A DNA stretch of 64,000 nt from Hyaloperonospora brassicae (lineage: Eukaryota; Oomycota; Peronosporomycetes; Peronosporales; Peronosporaceae), in the NCBI GenBank assembly GCA_947650285.1, contig CANTFL010000234.1, positions 1 through 64,000 of the forward strand, read 5' to 3'. Position numbers and translations under genes: made by a program. How positions within the stretch are numbered: position 1 is the stretch's first letter; the number at the start of each line of letters is the position of its first letter. Of this stretch, positions 46,873-56,900 are shown piece after piece. The notes below the pieces were generated by a model. That model saw nothing but the letters and a program-made list of their open reading frames with translations, ran no database searches and was not told where the DNA came from.

Positions 46873-49317
46873 TAGTTTAACATCTTCTCAGCCTTCTCTG
46901 GCATCATCCCCGCATGCTCGTTTGGTACGTACGACTGTCGGATCATGTTGTAGGACTCCTCCATGGAAGACTTCCCCGGATCATGCATCTCGCCACAGAC
47001 GCGACACACGAAAAAAACAATTGTCGGAGGGGTGTCCTTTACGCCCACACTTCTGACACGTGAGCCTCTTCCAGCAACCTAGATCTCCATGCTTGGTTGA
47101 TCCGCAATGAGTACACGGCTTCGATGACATATTGCGATCTTGGTAATCTCGACGAACGTTCGGGTCTACCGATCTTGCGTTTGCCGTAACGTCATTGGGG
47201 GATGGGTGCCGATCCGTAGTAGCAGCCACGTGGACCGCTCTCACTCGACCTTCCGAATCCGATCCGTTGGTGTCCGATTCTGACTCACTGCTAATATCCT
47301 CGGTACGGACCATCCTCACCGCACGTGCAGGCTTAGAAAGTACTGGACCAGGCGTCCCTTTCTGTCTGAACTTGTACGATCCCATCATCACTTTCCCTTG
47401 ACGCGATCTACCCTGCTGGTATCCACGCAATGTCTCCTGCATGTCATCCGCATCTACTACATTCAGCAGTAGCAGCTGGTCGGAGAGATCGGGATCGTCC
47501 AAGGTGTCAATGAAATGGTTGACATGTTCCTTTCGTGCATCTAGTGCTCCATCCTTCACCGGTACCTTCGCCAACATTTCCATCACGTAAATCCGATGCA
47601 AGTACTGCAGAAGATTTTCTTCCGACCGCTTCTTCGCGTGGTAATATTGCCGGCTTGCTGACATCCCGTGTCCCGCATATTCCAAGAGGAAGCTGTTCAT
47701 CAATTCTTTCCAATTGGATTTCGTCGATCTGCGCAGCTGTCGGTAACAGTAGCGGGCTGGGCCTACCAGGAGATCGCCGAAAACAAGACATCTCTCTTCG
47801 TCCGATGCTTGGTCCCGGAGGAACGCTGATTTAACTTTGCCGATCCAGGTCTGTGCTTTGTCTACTTCTCGATCCGTTCCCGAGAACTCTTTCAGCTCGG
47901 AGATCGCTGAGGTTCTGATCCTTTGAATGACGGAGTTGGTCCCGTTAGTCACACCGGTCGCGGCAACTTGAGGTCGCCTTGGTTCGGCCATCCACAGATT
48001 GTCCGGATCATATTCTGCCCCCTGATGGATCTGATCGCAAGTGTTGGACTCCACCGATTCCATATCCACATCCGGCTTGTCATAGATCTCTTGCGAGGGT
48101 TGGATAAAAGTACGGCGATCTGGATCACGGCTCGGCTGTCGTTTCATTCTTTGGGCTGCTCGTTGCTATGCTTCGTGTTTCTTCATCGCCATATTGAAAT
48201 ATCGACTTCGATCATTCTCTTCCTGATCTCCCAACCTCATAGGTGCACCGGTCGGCCGTGGTTGCACGTCTATCTTGGTTTGCTCCTTCAAGGCTTCGAT
48301 CTTGGCCTTGTCGATCCGACCCTGTAGGAACGATCCTCCCGATGGTCCTAGAGACATCCGGCGAATGCTGATGGATTCTTCTGACTCGATCTTAGAGTCA
48401 GCTGCGGCATAGTGTGGAGATCCTGTGAGGTGCTCCCGGAGTGAGTCCGAGTGTATAGCGACCTTGTCTTTAGGCTTAGTGGCTTCGCCTACCATAAGTG
48501 TCATGATTCCCTTGAACTTAATCCTTGCGTCCTCCAACTGTTCCAAGCTGCAACTCAGCAGTTCATCTCCATCAAAAGTATTAGCGAAGAAACCCATGTC
48601 GTCTAACATCCGCAAAATCAAGTTAATCGCGTCGATTTTGTTGGTCCCAGGAGGTGGGACCGAGATCGGCTTATCCAGAATACCAATCAACTTGGGCCGC
48701 AATATCTTGAGCACCGGGTCCGTCTTGAGCGTTGTCTTCAAATGTATATAATAGCGCTGCCATTTCGCATTCTCCCGCGACTTTCCTGTCGTTTCATTCT
48801 CCATGGACGCGATCTTCTTTTGATCATATTCGGTCTTTTGCATCGCGATCTCGTCCTGTTCTTGATCGTATTTCTCTTTAGCTCCGATCTTCGATTGCAC
48901 AGTTTGGTCGATCTGGCGATATTTGCCTTCAGATCCCACCGATCTCATCGTGGATCGTTTTGGTGTGGTCGATCTCATGATCGTATTCCTCGGCTTGAGG
49001 TCGTGCGATCTATCGACGAGAAGATAGGGTTTGGCTTTCGCCGGTTTGGTTTTCACCATTGGATTTTCATCCAGCAGACCGCTCTTTGCAGAGCGATCAG
49101 CGGTGGCCCCCGAAAGGACCCTAGGAGGGATTTGAGGTTAATCTTCCAGATCGATCTCTCGATCTTCCTCTTTCATTTTCATTCCATCAGATCCCCTCCC
49201 AAAACTCTGATGATCTGAGGATCTTGTGCTTCTGCGTATCTGCGTCAATCCCTCTATCGCTGACACTTCAATCCCAGGTTCTTGCTCGATCTTGACATCT
49301 TCTCCAGTAGACTCACG
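46873..49317 (-). pseudogene. Element B gag
   Basis: Readable as two long open parts, 48166-49059 (297 codons) and 46981-48147 (388 codons), in one frame and separated by an in-frame TAG at 48166-48168. Capsid motifs such as ELKEFSGTDREVDKAQTWIG and the two CCHC knuckles CTHCGSTKHGDLGC and CQKCGRKGHPSDNC are intact. A shift after a run of seven A on this strand's complement (T on the sense strand) separates the third knuckle. The same defects occur in C. Confidence 0.88.
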
Positions 49318-49357
49318 GTATACCCAGAGGCCTCAGAAATCCGGGCACGCGCACCAC

Positions 49358-51228
49358 TGTGGTGAAGTCGATCTCACAAAATTGTTTGTGTTAGTGTCGA
49401 TCTTCCACTTGCCCAGACTTGCCGACTCACGGTGGGGGTACTCCGATCCGCGTCTTGTTGCATAGCCTTGTGCTCACCTTGTGTACCCGTCGGTTGGGCT
49501 GGCTTGAGCTCTTCGTAATGGCCTTGGGAGATATCGATCTCTCTGAGAGGTTGGGTTGAGAGTTCTCTTCCGGCGTGGGAATCTTCACACCACAAATAGG
49601 AGTTCTGCGATCCTGATCTTGAGTCGCGGCGATCTATATTTGGAGATGATGCGATCTCGATCTTGAATCACACCGATCTCGATTCGTCTTCGGGGTCGGG
49701 GCCTTTGCTGTGCGGAAATCTTCACTCCGCAAATAATAGTATTGCTTCGATCTTGCCTTAGAATCGGTCTGATCTGGTCTGGGGATCGGCCGATCTTGCA
49801 GGAAGTGCGCGATGTGGACAGATCGGTGTCCTGTTTCGCCAAAATGAAACGTGCCGATCTGTCCGGTAGATCGTCTCGGTCTTGCTCGGTCTTGTCTTGA
49901 ACTCCTTGTCCAGATCTTCTGACCACTTGAGCCGTCTCGCGATCTTGTGTCCAATGTCCTTTTCCTTTTCCTTTGTTGTTTTTGCTGCTACCCTAGCAGT
50001 TGAGTTGAGTGTGAGTACTTGATCGATCCGGGCCAGATATCCCGAGATCGCTCTTCTCGATCTTGGCCAACAATCCAAGATCGGTCTTCTGTGTCCTTGT
50101 AACACGCGTGCCTTGAAAACTTTGGGGAAGCCAAATCAATCTTGCCCGGAGAAGAGGGGAGGAGAACGTGCGTCGTGTGCAGAAGAAGTAGAGTTCAAGT
50201 CTGTTTATTTACCAACCAATTATTACCAAACATATCTTTAAGCCTATTCCCAACCGTAGGTCACTCTCCAAGTCGATATCGCCTTTATGCTTGACCGCCC
50301 CCTTGAACACGTGTTGAAATTTCGTGGCCTGTACTCCAAAGATAGCGCCAACACTCCCGATATCGTACCCAGACACCAAAAAGGAGCAAATTCCAAATGT
50401 GGTACCAAATACCCAATTTAGATACCAAAAGGTCCAAAATAGTACTCAAATACCAAATGTGTCCAAATCCGCTTTGCGACGTCAATTCGACCGGCTTCCA
50501 CTGGCTCTTCGGTCTGAACTTTTGAGACATCACTCACGGACCTTCAACAAGCATGTCTGTCATGATCCGAAAGTCTCATCAGCGATAAATCCATAGTCGG
50601 TAGGGAACATGACCGATCTGAATCCCAATTCGAGATTGAAGAGGATCGACATAGTACAATCCGGCCATATATGTTCTTCCGTTCATTGTGTGTACTCCGA
50701 TACCATCCTCACGGGTTTATCTGCTCAATGGGACCATCCGCAGTTCCTACAACGGTCCCACGGGCTCCCACAAACATCTCCACTTCCAGATCGGGCCATA
50801 ATTAACCTAAATCAGTACTCCCTTCGGGAGACCGGTAACGAGCGTCACCGATCTGATGGATTTCAGCACCTTTGTCACAGAGTCACCTCACATCGCCTGG
50901 TCCCCGATACACCTTTCCCAGAGTAATTCTGCTTCAGATCGGTTGTTTGATGCAATCCAGTCCCTTGTCTCAGATCGCACCGTTGAAATCATTCCTTGTC
51001 CCAGATTGTAGCGTGGAAATCATCCCATTCCGCGCCCCGTATCAGATCTTTCCACACCCATCTATCTGACGGCAGTTGGATCAGATCATCTGTCTGCGTT
51101 GGGATCTCCTCCCATCCATCTCTAATTAGATCGCCAGGTCCCATGGTCTCATTTTCCACCAGTAAGTGACACCTTAACTGGGTGGTCACCGATCCACGTC
51201 CCGTCATTTGATTAGTGACTTAACCACA
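49358..51228 (-). repeat. 5' LTR of element B (complete)
   Basis: 1871 bp with TGTGG/CCACA ends. On its inner side at 49357-49341 lies the putative primer-binding site (TGGTGCGCGTGCCCGGA on the minus strand). The outer end at 51228 is joined directly to the broken LTR of C. The inner 161 bp (49358-49518) are part of the inverted arm shared with C; 49519-51228 is the spacer of the big inverted repeat. Confidence 0.92.
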
Positions 51229-51389
51229 TTACGAAGAGCTCAAGCCAGCCCAACCGACGGGTACACAAGGTGAGCACAAGGCTATGCAACAAGACGCGGA
51301 TCGGAGTACCCCCACCGTGAGTCGGCAAGTCTGGGCAAGTGGAAGATCGACACTAACACAAACAATTTTGTGAGATCGACTTCACCACA
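51229..51389 (+). repeat. Truncated 5' LTR of element C
   Basis: The last 161 bp of the LTR, ending GATCGACTTCACCACA. The remaining ~1.7 kb is absent and the break falls exactly at the outer end of the B LTR. The putative primer-binding site TGGTGCGCGTGCCCGGA follows at 51391-51407. Confidence 0.88.
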
Positions 51390-51429
51390 GTGGTGCGCGT
51401 GCCCGGATTTCTGAGGCCTCTGGGTATAC

Positions 51430-53874
51430 CGTGAGTCTACTGGAGAAGATGTCAAGATCGAGCAAGAACCTGGGATTGAAGTGTCAGCGATAGAGGGATT
51501 GACGCAGATACGCAGAAGCACAAGATCCTCAGATCATCAGAGTTTTGGGAGGGGATCTGATGGAATGAAAATGAAAGAGGAAGATCGAGAGATCGATCTG
51601 GAAGATTAACCTCAAATCCCTCCTAGGGTCCTTTCGGGGGCCACCGCTGATCGCTCTGCAAAGAGCGGTCTGCTGGATGAAAATCCAATGGTGAAAACCA
51701 AACCGGCGAAAGCCAAACCCTATCTTCTCGTCGATAGATCGCACGACCTCAAGCCGAGGAATACGATCATGAGATCGACCACACCAAAACGATCCACGAT
51801 GAGATCGGTGGGATCTGAAGGCAAATATCGCCAGATCGACCAAACTGTGCAATCGAAGATCGGAGCTAAAGAGAAATACGATCAAGAACAGGACGAGATC
51901 GCGATGCAAAAGACCGAATATGATCAAAAGAAGATCGCGTCCATGGAGAATGAAACGACAGGAAAGTCGCGGGAGAATGCGAAATGGCAGCGCTATTATA
52001 TACATTTGAAGACAACGCTCAAGACGGACCCGGTGCTCAAGATATTGCGGCCCAAGTTGATTGGTATTCTGGATAAGCCGATCTCGGTCCCACCTCCTGG
52101 GACCAACAAAATCGACGCGATTAACTTGATTTTGCGGATGTTAGACGACATGGGTTTCTTCGCTAATACTTTTGATGGAGATGAACTGCTGAGTTGCAGC
52201 TTGGAACAGTTGGAGGACGCAAGGATTAAGTTCAAGGGAATCATGACACTTATGGTAGGCGAAGCCACTAAGCCTAAAGACAAGGTCGCTATACACTCGG
52301 ACTCACTCCGGGAGCACCTCACAGGATCTCCACACTATGCCGCAGCTGACTCTAAGATCGAGTCAGAAGAATCCATCAGCATTCGCCGGATGTCTCTAGG
52401 ACCATCGGGAGGATCGTTCCTACAGGGTCGGATCGACAAGGCCAAGATCGAAGCCTTGAAGGAGCAAACCAAGATAGACGTGCAACCACGGCCGACCGGT
52501 GCACCTATGAGGTTGGGAGATCAGGAAGAGAATGATCGAAGTCGATATTTCAATATGGCGATGAAGAAACACGAAGCATAGCAACGAGCAGCCCAAAGAA
52601 TGAAACGACAGCCGAGCCGTGATCCAGATCGCCGTACTTTTATCCAACCCTCGCAAGAGATCTATGACAAGCCGGATGTGGATATGGAATCGGTGGAGTC
52701 CAACACTTGCGATCAGATCCATCAGGGGGCAGAATATGATCCGGACAATCTGTGGATGGCCGAACCAAGGCGACCTCAAGTTGCCGCGACCGGTGTGACT
52801 AACGGGACCAACTCCGTCATTCAAAGGATCAGAACCTCAGCGATCTCCGAGCTGAAAGAGTTCTCGGGAACGGATCGAGAAGTAGACAAAGCACAGACCT
52901 GGATCGGCAAAGTTAAATCAGCGTTCCTCCGGGACCAAGCATCGGACGAAGAGAGATGTCTTGTTTTCGGCGATCTCCTGGTAGGCCCAGCCCGCTACTG
53001 TTACCGACAGCTGCGCAGATCGACGAAATCCAATTGGAAAGAATTGATGAACAGCTTCCTCTTGGAATATGCGGGACACGGGATGTCAGCAAGCCGGCAA
53101 TATTACCACGCGAAGAAGCGGTCGGAAGAAAATCTTCTGCAGTACTTGCATCGGATTTACGTGATGGAAATGTTGGCGAAGGTACCGGTGAAGGATGGAG
53201 CACTAGATGCACGAAAGGAACATGTCAACCATTTCATTGACACCTTGGACGATCCCGATCTCTCCGACCAGCTGCTACTGCTGAATGTAGTAGATGCGGA
53301 TGACATGCAGGAGACATTGCGTGGATACCAGCAGGGTAGATCGCGTCAAGGGAAAGTGATGATGGGATCGTACAAGTTCAGACAGAAAGGGACGCCTGGT
53401 CCAGTACTTTCTAAGCCTGCACGTGCGGTGAGGATGGTCCGTACCGAGGATATTAGCAGTGAGTCAGAATCGGACACCAACGGATCGGATTCGGAAGGTC
53501 GAGTGAGAGCGGTCCACGTGGCTGCTACTACGGATCGGCACCCATCCCCCAATGACGTTACGGCAAACGCAAGATCGGTAGACCCGAACGTTCGTCGAGA
53601 TTACCAAGATCGCAATATGTCATCGAAGCCGTGTACTCATTGCGGATCAACCAAGCATGGAGATCTAGGTTGCTGGAAGAGGCTCACGTGTCAGAAGTGT
53701 GGGCGTAAAGGACACCCCTCCGACAATTGTTTTTTTCGTGTGTCGCGTCTGTGGCGAGATGCATGATCCGGGGAAGTCTTCCATGGAGGAGTCCTACAAC
53801 ATGATCCGACAGTCGTACGTACCAAACGAGCATGCGGGGATGATGCCAGAGAAGGCTGAGAAGATGTTAAACTA
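51430..53874 (+). pseudogene. Element C gag
   Basis: Upstream of the ATG at 51688 the frame is recognisable (GEDVKIEQEPGIE aligned to element A) but carries a TAA near 51607 where A has AAA. 51688-52581 and 52600-53766 are one frame interrupted by TAG at 52579-52581; A has no stop there. Capsid-like motifs run about 52800-53330. CCHC knuckles are CTHCGSTKHGDLGC (about 53635-53676) and CQKCGRKGHPSDNC. A T7 run (53730-53736) is followed by a frame change, beyond which a third knuckle-like CRVCGEMHDPGK and AEKMLN then TAG (53872-53874) complete gag. Confidence 0.88.
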
Positions 53875-53876
53875 GA

Positions 53877-53913
53877 GCGCTCGCCAGGTTGGAACCTGGT
53901 ACGAGCCGAGCGT
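53877..53913 (+). promoter_or_regulatory. Hairpin between gag and pol of element C
   Basis: GCGCTCG and CGAGCGT form the outer stem (with one G-U pair). CCAGGTT and AACCTGG form a perfect 7-bp inner stem around GG. It starts two bases after the gag stop. Position and pairing are the same as in element A, although the surrounding sequence has diverged. Confidence 0.55.
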
Positions 53914-53982
53914 TCTGGGCTCTGCATTATTGCATACGTAGAAAAAAAGAAGACAGATCGCGAGAGTAAACAGGGTATAGAT

Positions 53983-56900
53983 ATGGAAACAAGTATATCT
54001 CGTTCGAAGTCAAAATGTGTCTCTTCTGTTCAGTCTGAAGAGGATCGATGAGTACTCGCGATCTGAGCCAACAATGGAGATCGAGATCGCTTATGGTAAA
54101 TCTCGCGAGTACTGGAAGCATTATTCGCCCGGGAAGTGGTTTAAGCAGGCGAAGGCTGTCGGCAAGATCAACAACGTGATAGCGACTCTGCTATTTGATT
54201 CTGGTGCTGAAGTGTCGATTATTGACACCACCTTTGCTCGTAAGGTTGGTTGCGTTATTGACGAAAGTCAGCGACAAGAGTGTATCGGGATCGGAGAAAC
54301 TCCGTACATGACGATAGGACGTACCAAGATCAAAGTAACTCGCGGGATCGCTGGTATATTATTGCAATGTGTGGTTGGGCGATCAGGCGGGACAAGATGC
54401 GATTTTGGGAATGTACTTTATGGTGCCTGCTGGAGTGCGGCTCGATCTAGCCGACGGTGCGTTATGCCTACCGGAAGACGTCCGCATTCACCTCGTAGGA
54501 CGTCGCCCCGCGTACGGATCGAAGATTCAGCATATAACGACAAAGGACCAACATGTGGTGACCCCGGTCGGAGAGTCAAGAGAAGTGAAGATCGGTATCG
54601 GTGGGGCTAAGATGAAGTTGTGGGTCACTAGAGGACCAGATTGGGTCTCCACGGTAATCTCGGGGTTGGGTAAGACGAAATACCTGCAGATGACCAACAT
54701 TGGCGACCGTGAGATCATACTTCCCACCCACACTATATTAGGCTTGTGGACAGAAGGCGATATGATACCTCGGACTCAAGGTTATGTGACGGTCGGATCA
54801 AGGGAGTACAAGGAGTGGCAAACTCTAGCGTACGAAGCTAAGGCGGATAGTGTGAATGTGCTTCCATAAGAGCAGATCGGACCATTGGTAGATCGTCCTA
54901 AACACGTCGTCCCTAAACGTATCATGAAGCGACCGGACGATTCGCTAAAAGATATACCTCCAGCGGTCTCTATGGTGACGCGGCAGGCCGGAAACGAGGA
55001 ACTGCACAGGACAGATTTCGCGGTTGTGGGGGAAGTGAGGGGCAATGGAGCTGAACTGACTCCACACAACAAAGCAGAGCTATCGCAAATGGGTATCGAT
55101 CATGAGATCGGAACCCAACATGCAACGAGGGGGGATCGCGATACCGACCAAGAATGCCACGTGATAGACCGTCTCTATCGAAGGCCGATCCGACTGACAA
55201 ATTGTTGGAATTGAGCCAGCCGGGAAAGAAGCAAGAACCTGAGAAATAGATATTGCCAAAGACTGAAGATGCTGAGATCGCGGAAACACCAGTTTACTAC
55301 CACGAGAGCGGAGATTTGTTTGCTGAAGACATCGAGCAGCACATGGCAGTGCTACCAGAGATGTCGGCGACTACGAAAGAAGTTACGATTGATGACATTC
55401 AGATCGGCGATCCAAACGTCCCTCTCAACACAGGATAACAGAAACTCAGATCGCTGATCTGGAAGAGCCGTCACCTTCTCTTGGGTAAAGGTAATTCTCT
55501 ACCACCGGCAGCACGAGGCGCGATCTGTGATATCGATGTCGGTGGGGCAGCACCGATAGCGCGAAACGTATGTAAAGTTGCGCCAAAATATCGGGAGAAG
55601 TTCTCGGATCTCATCAAAAGGATGTCAGCGGCCAAGATCGTTCAGCCACCCACGTCGCCTTGGGCGTCTCCGACAGTGGTGATCATCAATAAGAATAGAG
55701 TGGATATTCGTCTCTGTATTGATTATCGAAAAGTGAATCAACTGACACGCCTGATGGTTTACCCCATGCCGCTGATCAGCGATCTGCTGGAGGATTTGGA
55801 TAAAGCCCTATGGTACTGTTCGATAGACATGACCAGTGGATTCTGGGTCGTGGAAATGACTGAACGAGCAAAACTGATCTCAGCGTTTGTCACGCCGTTT
55901 GGTCTTTTCGAGTGGTTGCGAATGCCGTTTGGGCTTAAGAACTCACCTCAGATTTACCAACGTCTGGTGGACAATGCGCTGTATGGATATCTCAAGATCG
56001 GCCAGAGATCAGCCTCTGATGGCCTGATCGACGTGTTCAAAGATGGAGAACCTGAGACAGATCGACGGCCTTTATACTGGGACGTCGATCTTACATTGAC
56101 GACATCCTCATACCAGCCACGTCATGGGAATCTTTGTACGCAAAAGTAGAACGACTGTTGGAAGCGTGTGATAAGTAGAATCTGTCTATCAGTCTCACAA
56201 AGAGTTATTGGTGGTGCCGTAAGGTCGATTTTTTGGGACATCGAGTGTCGATGGATGGTCTGGAGGCTCAGCCCAAGAACTTGGAGTCGTTGATCAACAC
56301 CACATTTCCTAGCACGCTGCGAGCTATGCAATCTTTTCTCGGGAGCTTGAACTACTACTGCCGCTTCATTGAGGATTTCGCGGTGTATGCTGCGGTGTTG
56401 TGCGAGCTAAGGGAATCGGATTTCTTCGAGATCGGCCGATCTCAACTCGCAGCAGGAGACGAATGGTCAAATGAGGGTCGATGGACAGAAGCCAAGGTTG
56501 CTCTCACTATGCTAAAGGCTAAGATAGCTACAGCTCCCATGCTCAAACACTTCGACCCAGATAGCCCTACCGTGATCGTGGTCGACGCTAGCAAGTGGGC
56601 TGTTTCAGCGGCCCTGATACAGGAGTATGATGGCGTGTATCATCAGTTGACGTTTACTAGCCGCACGTTGAAGCCCAATGAACTTAACTAGGGAACGGTG
56701 GAGAAGGAAGTGCTGGCGTTACTTCGTGTTTTGGACGTATGCTACACTACACTAGCCTCACGAGAGATCACTATGCTGACCCGACACTCCACGCTAGCGT
56801 GGTTGATGCAATCTCGAGGGCTCAACGGGAGATTAGGACGGTGGGCTGCTTTGTTGTCGAACTGGACTATGGAGGTGAAGAAATACGAAAAAGGAGAGAA

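Larger units (their letters stand above)
39222..51228 (-). mobile_element. Gypsy element B, chromovirus-type LTR retrotransposon (minus strand)
   Basis: A 12.0-kb element with its 5' LTR at 49358-51228 and its 3' LTR at 39222-41081. It reads gag, hairpin, pol and a shortened antisense gene. The left flank ends AAAG and the right flank begins TTAC, so no target duplication is visible. The right flank is the broken 5' LTR of element C. From about 41880 to 49518 it is nearly identical to C in inverted orientation. The frames carry shared stops and an integrase active-site change, so it is non-autonomous. Confidence 0.92.

Noticed and set aside
51996..52322. 108-codon antisense frame inside gag of C (and its mirror in B), plus similar frames at 52420-52824 and 56742-57296
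   Set aside because: They overlap real gag-pol frames on the other strand, are Ser/Leu-rich as expected of the reverse strand, and match no part of the antisense gene near the 3' LTR.
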